Source of the DNA: Exiguobacterium sp. BMC-KP
GTDB lineage: Bacteria; Bacillota; Bacilli; Exiguobacteriales; Exiguobacteriaceae
Length of the DNA: 64,000 nt
Reading direction: 5' to 3'
Assembly (NCBI RefSeq): GCF_001275385.1
Contig: NZ_LGIW01000015.1
Coordinates: 124,001-188,000, forward strand
The notes beneath the pieces were generated by a model. It made no database searches and was not told the origin of the DNA. It saw only the letters and a program-made list of their open reading frames with translations. Positions 18,354-26,922 of this stretch are shown piece by piece (position 1 is the first letter of the stretch; each line of letters starts with the position of its first letter). A program made the translations under genes and the position numbers.

Positions 18354-18380
18354 AAGCTTCACTAAGTCTTTACAAAAACC
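18354..18380 (+). promoter_or_regulatory. Motif shared by both glycan operons, copy A
   Basis: AAGCTTCACTAAG followed by TCTTTACAAAAACC is nearly repeated upstream of the second glycan operon (24643-24667), with 23 positions identical and small indels. It lies about 80-100 bases before the glycosyltransferase start. It may be a promoter element (TTTACA as -35) or an operator. Confidence 0.4.
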
Positions 18381-18456
18381 TTGTAAGTCCTTCAAGTAGC
18401 CTTTGAACTGCTTCCGTAAACTAAGAAAGAGTTGAAAAGAGGAAGGGTGTTTACGT

Positions 18457-21081
18457 GTGAGTGATCAAAAATGGAAACGACAAGTCATGCAACAACTAAG
18501 CTGGGTCCGCGAAGAGAAGAAGCGACTCGGGAGCGAGACGACTGCAAGTTCAGAAGCACTCGAACGACTTCATGGGTTGGACGTTCTTCGTATTCCAACT
18601 GTTCGAACTTCTAAAAATACGGCGACACGTTATCAACAAAATAGCCAAAGATCATTACTTGATCAGTTAGATGTCTCGCGTATTCCGATACGAACGACGA
18701 CACGATATTATGAAAAACGACCAATCGAGATGGCCATTGTTTGTTCTGAATTCATGTATGCCTACTATGAAGATGCTGTTCATCTCCATTACGTTAATTC
18801 AGATACATTCGATGATGTCTTCAAACGACCAATTGATCTATTTTTAGTGGTTTCTTCTTGGAAAGGACTTCGGAACGACGATTGGAAAGGAATTGCGACA
18901 CCACAATCCAAAAAGCGACAACGTTTACTTTCGATGATGCAAGAAGTCAAAGCGAAAGGAGTCCCGGTTGTCTTTCAATCAACCGAAGATCCAAGCAATT
19001 ATGAACGCTTTCAAGATGTAGCGCAAGCTGCAGATTACGTATTAACTTCAGACGAAGCAATGATTCCTGAGTATCGTGTCTTATGCGGGCATGATCGAAT
19101 CATGGCGATGCCGTTCGGAATCAACCCACTGATTCATAATCCGATTGGAGCGACACGCAGTCGGAAGAAAGGGGTTCTGTTTGCTGGGAGTTGGATGGCA
19201 AAATATCCCGAGCGGGTCAAAGATACGGAGATGCTGTTTGATGGTGTGATGCAATCGTCACACAAACTCGATATCGTGGATCGGAATTATCATCTCGACT
19301 TACTGGCGTATCAATTTCCAGAACGTTATCAATCACGGGTTGCACCAGCGATTCCTTATGATGCTTTACAACAAGTCAGTAAATGTTATGACTGGGTCTT
19401 GAATCTGAACAGTATCAAATACAGTAAAACGATGTGTGCTCGTCGCGTCTATGAATCGCAAGCACTTGGAAATTTGATCCTGTCGAATTATAGCATCGCA
19501 GTCAATAATGAGTTTCCGAACATCTTTACGGTCCACGATGCACAGGAAGCAACAGCAATTTTAGAAAGAACATCACAAGAAGACATCGAACGGTTAAGGG
19601 CAGAAGGACTTCGCGCTGTCATGACCAATCACACGGTCTTTGAACGGATGGATCAGATTTTAGCCTTGATTGGACAAGTACCTGAGATACAGAAACGTCG
19701 TTTGCTTGTTGTCATTGCTAGAGACGGAGAAGGAATTCGCCAGACGATTGAAGGTCAAAGTATTACACCAGACGAAATCATCTCAGCGGATGCGTTGACG
19801 GATCAACTTTACAATCAAGCCGATCTTGTCGCTTGGATGGATGAACAGGAATCATACGGGGAGTATTATTTGGAGGATCTCGTCAATGGCTTTAAATATA
19901 GCGATGCGAGCATCGTCCGAAAAGGGAGTCAACATCCATATCAACTATACGAAGAAAGCGGAAGTCGAAACGGTACGATCGTCTGGCGGGCAGATATTGC
20001 GTTTGATATGTTCCAAGCAGACGAACTAAGTGGGAAGACGCTACTACTCGATACGCTTGAATGGAATGAGCAAGCGGTAGTTCCGACTGATCAATCGCCA
20101 CAATTGTCAGTCGTCGTACCGATCTACAATAACGGTAAACACCTCACGTATAAATGTTTTGCAAGTTTGAAACGAATGGATCGATTTATAGAATCTGAGA
20201 TTCTACTCGTAGATGATGGATCAACGGATCTAGCGACGCGACAAGCCGTGGAACGTCTTGCCCGACGACATGAGAACGTCAGAACCTATTTTTTTGAGAT
20301 TGGAGGAAGCGGAAGCGCTTCACGTCCGCGTAATAAAGGGGTGGAAATGGCACGAGCTGAATATGTGACGTTCCTTGATCCAGATAACGAGGTGCTTAGT
20401 GATCGTTATGCCTTGTTGCTTCAAGAACTAGAAGAAGATCCAACACTCGATTTTGCTGTCGGACATATGAAAAAACTCGCTGAGAAGACGAGTATCATCG
20501 CTCTTCCAACGATCCGCAAACAAGGGCGCGTGACGTGTGAAGATCCGAAAGCTTTCTTGATGAAACATCGCTTTGCTGTCCAGAGCATTCAAGCACTCGT
20601 CGTACGTCGTACGTTTCTCCTTGAACATCAATTGGAGCAAGTCGTCGGTGCGGTCGGTCAGGACTCGCTATTCTTCCAAGAGTTGATGTTACGTGCAAAG
20701 CGTGTCTTACTCGTCAATCGAGTCATTCATTATTATTATGCGGCAGTGGCGGGTTCGACAGTCAATGCATTGACGGTGAAATTCTTCGAACGAAGTGTCG
20801 TCCGGGAACGGGCACGTGCGGAAAAATTCGCTCGATACGGTGTACTGGAAGAATACAAGGACACACGATTCGAGCACTTCTTTGAGTATTGGTATCTCGT
20901 CAAGTTGCGCTACTGCAGTGATAAGGATTTTGCACCGAGTGTTGCCTTGTTGCGCACGATCATCGGCTTCTATGAACCGATTACGATAACGAATCCGTTG
21001 ATTCGCCAATTCATGGACCTTGCGGATCAACAAAAGACGGATCGTCTTCAACATTTATTACTCGAGGAGGTGCAGAAATGA
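18457..21081 (+). CDS. Multidomain glycosyltransferase (CgeB-like GT plus GT2)
   Basis: This 874-residue protein has at least two transferase modules. Residues about 85-400 resemble CgeB-type GT-B enzymes, with a C-terminal signature CARRVYESQALGNLILSN (about 327-344). Residues about 405-540 look like a partial GT-A unit (YYLEDLVNGFKYSDASIV). Residues about 549-830 are a GT2 domain: SVVVPIYNN, LLVDDGSTD and a DPD variant of the DxD metal site in FLDPDNE. There is no signal peptide or membrane helix, so it acts on lipid-linked glycan at the inner membrane face. The GTG start follows AGAGGAAGGG. It heads a four-gene coupled operon. Confidence 0.82.
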   Translation: MSDQKWKRQVMQQLSWVREEKKRLGSETTASSEALERLHGLDVLRIPTVRTSKNTATRYQQNSQRSLLDQLDVSRIPIRTTTRYYEKRPIEMAIVCSEFMYAYYEDAVHLHYVNSDTFDDVFKRPIDLFLVVSSWKGLRNDDWKGIATPQSKKRQRLLSMMQEVKAKGVPVVFQSTEDPSNYERFQDVAQAADYVLTSDEAMIPEYRVLCGHDRIMAMPFGINPLIHNPIGATRSRKKGVLFAGSWMAKYPERVKDTEMLFDGVMQSSHKLDIVDRNYHLDLLAYQFPERYQSRVAPAIPYDALQQVSKCYDWVLNLNSIKYSKTMCARRVYESQALGNLILSNYSIAVNNEFPNIFTVHDAQEATAILERTSQEDIERLRAEGLRAVMTNHTVFERMDQILALIGQVPEIQKRRLLVVIARDGEGIRQTIEGQSITPDEIISADALTDQLYNQADLVAWMDEQESYGEYYLEDLVNGFKYSDASIVRKGSQHPYQLYEESGSRNGTIVWRADIAFDMFQADELSGKTLLLDTLEWNEQAVVPTDQSPQLSVVVPIYNNGKHLTYKCFASLKRMDRFIESEILLVDDGSTDLATRQAVERLARRHENVRTYFFEIGGSGSASRPRNKGVEMARAEYVTFLDPDNEVLSDRYALLLQELEEDPTLDFAVGHMKKLAEKTSIIALPTIRKQGRVTCEDPKAFLMKHRFAVQSIQALVVRRTFLLEHQLEQVVGAVGQDSLFFQELMLRAKRVLLVNRVIHYYYAAVAGSTVNALTVKFFERSVVRERARAEKFARYGVLEEYKDTRFEHFFEYWYLVKLRYCSDKDFAPSVALLRTIIGFYEPITITNPLIRQFMDLADQQKTDRLQHLLLEEVQK

Positions 21082-22082
21082 TGGCATCAATCAAAACAGC
21101 ACGACCAAAAGACGAAATCCGAGCTGCCTATTATGATCAGTTAGGTGGCGCTTTTGGTAAAAGAGTACGTGCACGTGTGCACTGGGTTGTTCGCCAAGCT
21201 AAGGGGGAGAACATTTTAGATATTGGTTGTTCAGGAGGAATCGTTCCGATTTTACTTGGACGAGAAGGAAAACATGTCGTTGGAATCGATGTGTTACCGG
21301 AGGCAATTATTGAAGCAAAGCAAGCGTTACTCGAGGAACCAGCGTCCGTACAAGAAAAGATCGAGTTTAACGAAGCAAATATCATGGCTTTTGCATCTGA
21401 TATTCAATTTGATACGGTTTTGATGACAGAAGTACTGGAACATATTGGAGAACCGGAACGCTTCATTGCACGCGCCGTCTCCTTTATCGCACCAGAAGGA
21501 CGACTTGTCATTACAGTTCCGTTTGGAGTTAATGACTATGCCGACCATAAACGAACTTATTATTTAAATCGTTTACTTGAGCAATTGACGCCGTTTGGCA
21601 AAGTCGAGACGGTAGAGAGAATCGATAAATGGCTCGGCATTACGATTCAAGTCTATAGAGAGCAAAAGTCCGGTCGATCGATTCAACCATCGGAAGTCGA
21701 CTGGTTGGAGAAGGCGTTTGAAGAAGTGGAACGACTACATCTTGCAACTATCATTGACTTAAAACGTAAGCAACAGCATCAGGAGCAGAAAGTTCGCAGT
21801 CTAGAGGAGCAGACAAATCAACTCGAAGACGTGCAAGCAGAACTCCTCCTACGTGAACAGCAACTCCAGAATCAACTGGAGCAGTATAAAGTACTCGAAG
21901 AACAATATACGGTATTGCTCGATCGGTTCGAAGGGTCACTAGTATCAAATCTAGAATTGCTGGAGGCGAATGCATCATGGAAATTAAAATACCGGTCTCT
22001 CGCGCGGTCAAAACTCGGAAAACTCGTCGTTCGCTACTGGAAGTTCAGGGGCCAACTCAAACAACGCCGGAGTCGTCGATGA
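21078..22082 (+). CDS. Class I SAM methyltransferase with C-terminal coiled coil
   Basis: This 334-residue protein starts with a Rossmann methyltransferase domain (residues about 1-205; motif I ILDIGCSGGIVPILLG, acidic residue in VVGIDVLPEAI, MTEVLEHIGEPERF). A long Gln/Glu/Leu coiled coil (about 215-285) and a basic tail (WKFRGQLKQRRSRR) follow. It overlaps both neighbouring glycosyltransferase genes by four bases. Methylation of a sugar or chain end is likely. The coiled coil recalls WbdD-type enzymes that cap and measure O-antigen chains before ABC export, but this comparison rests on architecture only. Confidence 0.82.
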   Translation: MMASIKTARPKDEIRAAYYDQLGGAFGKRVRARVHWVVRQAKGENILDIGCSGGIVPILLGREGKHVVGIDVLPEAIIEAKQALLEEPASVQEKIEFNEANIMAFASDIQFDTVLMTEVLEHIGEPERFIARAVSFIAPEGRLVITVPFGVNDYADHKRTYYLNRLLEQLTPFGKVETVERIDKWLGITIQVYREQKSGRSIQPSEVDWLEKAFEEVERLHLATIIDLKRKQQHQEQKVRSLEEQTNQLEDVQAELLLREQQLQNQLEQYKVLEEQYTVLLDRFEGSLVSNLELLEANASWKLKYRSLARSKLGKLVVRYWKFRGQLKQRRSRR

Positions 22083-23293
22083 ATGTTCTTATGATTTGTC
22101 AAAATTTCTATCCGGAAATCGGCAGTGCTGCGAACCGGATGAAAAACATCTTTAAACGGATCGAGCAGGCAGGTAGTGATGTCCACGTTCTGACATCAGA
22201 ACCACTTTATCCAACGGCAGAACTTTACACAGACTCGATGTTTTGGGATGAACCGAGTCTTGATACAGCACACGTGACACGAATCCAGCCGCGAGATGTT
22301 CGAGCGACGACGAACCTCTGGCGACGTCTACGTTTATTCGTTGAACAGTTCGTACTCGCTGTCCAAGAAGTACGTCATGATTCGAATACGTACGCTTATA
22401 TCTATGCGACGACTCCGTCGATCTTCATGGGACTCGTTGGTGTTGTCGCAAAACACGTCAAACGGGCTCCCTTGATTCTAGATGTACGTGATTTATGGCC
22501 GGAGTCACTGATTGGTGTTGGAATCACGAAATCGCGTTTATTACTCACGCCACTCTACTGGCTTGAAAAGTGGATGTATCGGCAAGCTGATCAATTGGTC
22601 ATCAATAGTGAAGGATTTCGATCATATATCGAAGGACGGGGCATTGCTCCTGAAAAAATTCATTACATCCCGAACTCGATCGAGGAGAATGAATGGTTGA
22701 TCAAACGTCGTAAAGTATCAGACCAAGTCCGCGTCGTCTATACAGGGAACATCGGTCTCGCTCAAGATGTCTTCTTGTTGCTTGACGTTGCAGAATCACT
22801 TCAAAAGGAACAAAATATCTGTTTTCAAGTCGTTGGTTACGGTTACCACAAGCAGACGTTTGAGAAGCTGGTCAAGGAGCGTGGATTGACAAATATCGAA
22901 TTCCTTGATGCGATGCCGCGCTGGGATGCATTAAAACAACTTGCAAAGAGTGACATTGCGTTTGCGACACTTGTTGAGAGTACAGCATTCGATACGGTCA
23001 CACCTGGAAAGATCATTGATTATATGGCAATGGGATGTGCGATCGTTGGAGCGGTATCGGGACATGCTGCGTATGTTATCGAGGAGGCTGGAGCTGGTTA
23101 CGTCTCAGTAAAGCGTAAAAAACAGGAGATCGTCGATCATATTCTCGAGTTGTCGCGAAATCCAGAAAAACGCGCAGCGATGGGAAAAGCCGGAGTGGCT
23201 TACGTTCAAGAACACTTTGACTGGGAACGAAATGAACAGCGTCTCTTTGCGGCAATCCGACAAACACGAGCACAAGTGGAGGTGGCAGAATGA
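22079..23293 (+). CDS. Glycosyltransferase family 4 (WbuB-like)
   Basis: This 404-residue GT-B enzyme is read from the ATG at 22079, which overlaps the methyltransferase stop; a longer frame opens upstream but lies inside that gene. Features are the N-terminal MNVLMICQNFYPEIGSAANR, LDVRDLWPES, IPNSIEENEW, the donor-domain start RVVYTGNIGLAQD, and TPGKIIDYMAMG. These are typical of family 4 retaining transferases adding hexose or HexNAc-type residues to lipid-linked glycans. The sugar specificity is not readable. Confidence 0.88.
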   Translation: MNVLMICQNFYPEIGSAANRMKNIFKRIEQAGSDVHVLTSEPLYPTAELYTDSMFWDEPSLDTAHVTRIQPRDVRATTNLWRRLRLFVEQFVLAVQEVRHDSNTYAYIYATTPSIFMGLVGVVAKHVKRAPLILDVRDLWPESLIGVGITKSRLLLTPLYWLEKWMYRQADQLVINSEGFRSYIEGRGIAPEKIHYIPNSIEENEWLIKRRKVSDQVRVVYTGNIGLAQDVFLLLDVAESLQKEQNICFQVVGYGYHKQTFEKLVKERGLTNIEFLDAMPRWDALKQLAKSDIAFATLVESTAFDTVTPGKIIDYMAMGCAIVGAVSGHAAYVIEEAGAGYVSVKRKKQEIVDHILELSRNPEKRAAMGKAGVAYVQEHFDWERNEQRLFAAIRQTRAQVEVAE

Positions 23294-24543
23294 AACGAAT
23301 CGGAATGTTCGTCTGGAACACGTTTACGAACGATGCGCGGGTATTGCGAGAATGTACGGCTCTCGTCGAAGTAGGACATCGTGTTGATCTATATTGCTTA
23401 AATGACGGAACGTTACCCGGAATCGAGTATCTGGTATCTGGATTTCGCGTCATTCGAATCGATCGGACGCCACCGTTTGCGAAGTGGCTTCCATTCTTTC
23501 GAAAACAAAAGAAGCTGACGCTTGCTGTCGGATTGCTCGGCGCACTTCTCGCACCTTGGTTGATTCCAATCGGACTCGTACTCTTTTTGTTGATGCGAAG
23601 TCGTTTTGTCCGTTACGCCTTGTACAATAGTTTCGGGATTCTACGCATGACGCGTGCTGCGCGGAAGCATGAGTATGATGTCATGCATGCGAACGATGTC
23701 AATACGTTACCACAAGCGATTGGAGCGGCGCGTGGTGCACAAATCGTCTATGACTCGCATGAAGTCCAGACCGATCGGACAGGCTATGGTAGCATGCAAG
23801 GGAAATTAGAACGCTGGTTGCTTCGATTCGTCGATCAGACCATCGTTGAAAATGATACGCGTGCAGATTATCATCAAAAATTATATGGAACCCGACCATC
23901 CGTCTTGCACAATTATCCATTTTACGAACCGATTGTTCCGCAACCGCGACCGTTACACGAAGAGTTAGCGCTCGCACCAGACGAGCCGATTTTGTTGTAT
24001 CAAGGCGGGATCCAAGAAGGACGTGGACTGGAGCGACTCATTGAAGCAATGCCGTTCATCGATCGAGGAACACTTATTTTCGTTGGAGATGGAAAGTTAA
24101 AAGGAAAGCTGATGCAACTGGCTACGCAATCATCGGAAAAATCTCGCATCCGCTTCATTGATAAGGTTCCACTTGCCGAATTACCAAGTTATACGGCAGC
24201 AGCGACGGTCGGCTTTCAAGTCCTTCAGAACATCTGCTTCAATCATTATTCCGCTTCTTCGAATAAACTATTCGAATACATGGCGGCGTTGATTCCTGTC
24301 ATCGCAGCTGATTTACCGGAAATCCGTCATGTCGTCGAAACTGAAGGGATTGGATTAATCGTTGATGTTGAATCTCCACAGAGCATTGCTGCAGCGGTCA
24401 ATCGTCTCGTGAAGGATGAGAACTTGCGACGGGCGATGCAAGAGCGAGCAAGCGTAGCAAGGAGACAATACAACTGGGAGCAAGAAAAGGGACGACTTCT
24501 AGCAGTATATGACTCGATTTTAATGGGATCTAGGGCAAATTAA
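23290..24543 (+). CDS. Glycosyltransferase family 4 with internal hydrophobic segment
   Basis: This 417-residue GT-B enzyme begins MKRIGMFVWNTFTNDARVLRE and contains VYDSHEVQTDRTGYG and a donor-binding half from about residue 234 (PILLYQGGIQEGRGLERLIEA). FNHYSASSNKLFEYMAALIPV holds the nucleotide-sugar Glu region. A hydrophobic stretch at about residues 77-102 (LTLAVGLLGALLAPWLIPIG) probably inserts into or lies on the membrane, as in other GT4 enzymes with N-terminal hairpins. It overlaps the preceding gene by four bases and closes the first glycan operon. Confidence 0.87.
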   Translation: MKRIGMFVWNTFTNDARVLRECTALVEVGHRVDLYCLNDGTLPGIEYLVSGFRVIRIDRTPPFAKWLPFFRKQKKLTLAVGLLGALLAPWLIPIGLVLFLLMRSRFVRYALYNSFGILRMTRAARKHEYDVMHANDVNTLPQAIGAARGAQIVYDSHEVQTDRTGYGSMQGKLERWLLRFVDQTIVENDTRADYHQKLYGTRPSVLHNYPFYEPIVPQPRPLHEELALAPDEPILLYQGGIQEGRGLERLIEAMPFIDRGTLIFVGDGKLKGKLMQLATQSSEKSRIRFIDKVPLAELPSYTAAATVGFQVLQNICFNHYSASSNKLFEYMAALIPVIAADLPEIRHVVETEGIGLIVDVESPQSIAAAVNRLVKDENLRRAMQERASVARRQYNWEQEKGRLLAVYDSILMGSRAN

Positions 24544-24554
24544 GAAAAATAGTC

Positions 24555-24615
24555 AACGACTCGAAGGGAAATCCACGTGCAATAAAGGTGGATTCCTGAC
24601 GAGTCGTTTTGTTTT
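24555..24615 (+). terminator. Terminator of the first glycan operon
   Basis: This is a two-part hairpin. The outer stem is AACGACTCG/CGAGTCGTT (24555-24563 with 24600-24608), the inner stem AATCCAC/GTGGATT, and TTGTTTT follows. Confidence 0.8.
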
Positions 24616-24642
24616 AGCGAAATAGACATGAAGGATTCGTGA

Positions 24643-24667
24643 AAGCTTCATAAGATTTACAAAAACA
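24643..24667 (+). promoter_or_regulatory. Motif shared by both glycan operons, copy B
   Basis: AAGCTTCATAAGA followed by TTTACAAAAAC matches copy A at 18354 except for a one-base and a two-to-one-base indel. It sits about 155 bases before the wecC start. The shared position ahead of two divided operons of one pathway suggests common control. Confidence 0.4.
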
Positions 24668-24713
24668 ATAGAAAACACTGGAAATGTAAGCTCTGTGAAG
24701 AATGGTTTAAGAG

Positions 24714-24727
24714 ATGGTTAGAACCAT
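24714..24727. promoter_or_regulatory. Palindrome with direct repeat upstream of wecC
   Basis: ATGGTTAGAACCAT is a 14-base perfect palindrome. A further ATGGTT half-site lies 12 bases upstream (24702-24707). This could be a repressor site or a short hairpin in the leader. Confidence 0.3.
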
Positions 24728-24821
24728 TGGAATGCAAAGGAAATGTCGTTATGGTCTAGATACAGCCAAGCCACAGACTGTTCGTTGGCTAGTATGACTA
24801 ACTCGATGGAGGAATGACAAA

Positions 24822-26114
24822 ATGAAACTTTGTACAATCGGACTAGGATATATTGGATTACCTTCTTCTGCGATGTTCGCGGATCACGGCACGGAAGTCG
24901 TAGGTGTCGACATCGATCCTCAAATCGTCAATCTTCTCAACACAGGAACGATTCACATTGAAGAACCAGGACTCGAGGATGTCATCAAACGAGTCGTCGC
25001 AAGCGGAAAATTCCGGGCGACACTCACGCCGGAACGAGCAGATGTCTTCTTAATCGCCGTTCCAACACCAAATTTAAACGATACGTATAAATCATGCGAT
25101 TTGAAATATGTCATTTCTGCCGTTAACAATATGTTGCCATTCCTTGAAAAAGGAAATGTCGTCATCGTTGAATCGACGATTGCCCCTCGGACAATGGATG
25201 ATCATGTTCGTCCCTTGATTGAAGCAGCAGGATTTACGATTGGTGAGGACATTTATGTTGTCCATTGCCCTGAACGTGTCTTGCCAGGACAAATCTTACA
25301 TGAACTTATTCATAACAACCGGATCGTTGGTGGATTAACGCCAGCGTGTGCAGAGGCAGGTGCTGCCGTCTACGAAACGTTTGTTCAAGGTGAAATCGTG
25401 CGGACAGACGCAAAAACAGCCGAAATGTCGAAGTTGATGGAAAATACGTTCCGTGATGTCAACATCGCATTAGCGAATGAATTAACGCAAGTGTGTCATC
25501 AGCTTGAAATCAATGTCCTAGATGTCATTGAGATGGCGAACATGCACCCACGAGTGAACTTGCATCATCCGGGACCAGGTGTGGGGGGGCACTGTCTCGC
25601 AGTTGATCCCTACTTCATCGTCGCAAAAGCACCATCTCTTGCACGCATCATTCATACAGCACGTCAAACGAACGTGCAGATGCCGCAGTTCGTTGCTGAA
25701 CAAGCAGCACGTCTCGTCGGTTCGCGTGTCCGTCCGAAAATCGCCGTCTTCGGTGTGACGTATAAAGGAAACGTCGACGACATGCGCGAGAGTCCAGCTG
25801 TTGAAGTCATCGAACAGTTGCTCGATCGCGGACTCGACGTCGCTGTCTGCGACCCACACGTCGAACGATCAATTTCAACACGCTTTGAACTCGTCGATGA
25901 AATCGAAGCGATCCAAGGCGCCGATTTAGCGCTCGTCTTAGTCGATCATGATGAGTTCAAACAGTTCGATTCTCGTCGTCTCGCGAATTATATGCGCACA
26001 CCGTTATTATTCGATACAAAAGGAATTGTCGGTAAACTAGATGCGGTCAAGGTCCTCAACTTTGGTAACTTGCATACACACCGCGTGACGGAAGTGGATG
26101 CGAAAGCGATATGA
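24822..26114 (+). CDS. wecC: UDP-N-acetyl-D-mannosamine dehydrogenase
   Basis: This 430-residue UDP-glucose/GDP-mannose dehydrogenase family enzyme begins with the NAD-binding motif GLGYIGLPSSAMFADHG. The central helix region is FRDVNIALANEL, and the catalytic cysteine is in GVGGHCLAVDP (Cys258). The family C-terminus is FGVTYKGNVDDMRESPA. The EPG...IAVPTPN pattern and the nearby UDP-GlcNAc 2-epimerase indicate UDP-ManNAc oxidation to UDP-ManNAcA rather than UDP-glucose oxidation. The stop overlaps the tagG start by four bases. The first gene of the second glycan operon, with GGAGG seven bases upstream. Confidence 0.9.
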   Translation: MKLCTIGLGYIGLPSSAMFADHGTEVVGVDIDPQIVNLLNTGTIHIEEPGLEDVIKRVVASGKFRATLTPERADVFLIAVPTPNLNDTYKSCDLKYVISAVNNMLPFLEKGNVVIVESTIAPRTMDDHVRPLIEAAGFTIGEDIYVVHCPERVLPGQILHELIHNNRIVGGLTPACAEAGAAVYETFVQGEIVRTDAKTAEMSKLMENTFRDVNIALANELTQVCHQLEINVLDVIEMANMHPRVNLHHPGPGVGGHCLAVDPYFIVAKAPSLARIIHTARQTNVQMPQFVAEQAARLVGSRVRPKIAVFGVTYKGNVDDMRESPAVEVIEQLLDRGLDVAVCDPHVERSISTRFELVDEIEAIQGADLALVLVDHDEFKQFDSRRLANYMRTPLLFDTKGIVGKLDAVKVLNFGNLHTHRVTEVDAKAI

Positions 26115-26911
26115 ACGCGTTACGAACGATTGGAGGAGAGTTGAAAGATCATCTGTATCTGATCTTTCGGCTCTCGCTTTATGAAACAAAGAGCCAATAC
26201 AGCATGCAATACCTTGGTTGGTTTTGGGAAATCATGACGCCACTTCTCCAAATCGGTGTTTACTGGGTCGTATTTGGCTTCGGAATTCGTGGTGGACATC
26301 CGGTTGACGGGATTCCGTTCGTCTTTTGGCTCGTCAGTGGATTGATTGCTTGGTTCTTTATCGGAAGTACGATTCCAAGTGGCTCTCGGTCGATCTATGG
26401 TCGGGTCGCGCTCGTCTCGAAGATGCATTTTCCGCTGAGTACGATTCCGGCATATGTCATTTTGGCGCAATTTTACCGACACCTTGCGATGATTGTCCTA
26501 ACGATCGTTTTAGGAAGTGCTTTCGGATACTTCCCGGGTTGGCATACGCTCGAGTTGTTTTACATCGTTCCAGCCGGCGTCATCTTTCTCTATGCCGTCT
26601 CGTTATTATTATCGGCTCTTGCCACGATGATTCGAGACGTCCAGAACATGGTGACATCGGCAATTCGGATGCTGATGTATTTAACGCCAATCATGTGGAT
26701 TCCACCAGAACATTCACTGTTCAAGATGCTATTGATGTTGAATCCACTCGTCTATTTGATTGAGGGATACCGCTCTGCCTTGATCGGAACCGGTTACTTG
26801 ATGGATCACATCTGGTATGGTGCTTATTTTTGGAGTGTGACACTTGGTATCCTGCTCGTCGGAGCAGCGGTCCATATTCGTTTCCGACGCTACTTCATTG
26901 ATTATGTATAG
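26111..26911 (+). CDS. tagG: Polysaccharide/teichoic acid ABC exporter, permease (TagG-like)
   Basis: This 266-residue ABC-2 type permease has six hydrophobic segments and the family start ETKSQYSMQYLGWFWEIMTP. IRDVQNMVTSAIRMLMYLTPIMW and LNPLVYLIEGYRSALI in the C-terminal half are typical of TagG/Wzm permeases. It forms the membrane part of an exporter that flips a complete undecaprenyl-linked glycan to the outer face. It is coupled to wecC (ATGA) and lies 11 bases before its ATPase partner. Confidence 0.92.
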   Translation: MNALRTIGGELKDHLYLIFRLSLYETKSQYSMQYLGWFWEIMTPLLQIGVYWVVFGFGIRGGHPVDGIPFVFWLVSGLIAWFFIGSTIPSGSRSIYGRVALVSKMHFPLSTIPAYVILAQFYRHLAMIVLTIVLGSAFGYFPGWHTLELFYIVPAGVIFLYAVSLLLSALATMIRDVQNMVTSAIRMLMYLTPIMWIPPEHSLFKMLLMLNPLVYLIEGYRSALIGTGYLMDHIWYGAYFWSVTLGILLVGAAVHIRFRRYFIDYV

Positions 26912-26922
26912 GAGGAAAAACG

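Noticed and set aside
18168-18365. 65-residue plus-strand frame before the large glycosyltransferase
   Set aside because: No ribosome site, no hydrophobic or domain pattern, and it spans the promoter area of two operons.
21977-22078. Upstream extension of the first GT4 gene
   Set aside because: It lies wholly inside the methyltransferase gene; the ATGA-coupled start at 22079 gives the family-typical N-terminus.
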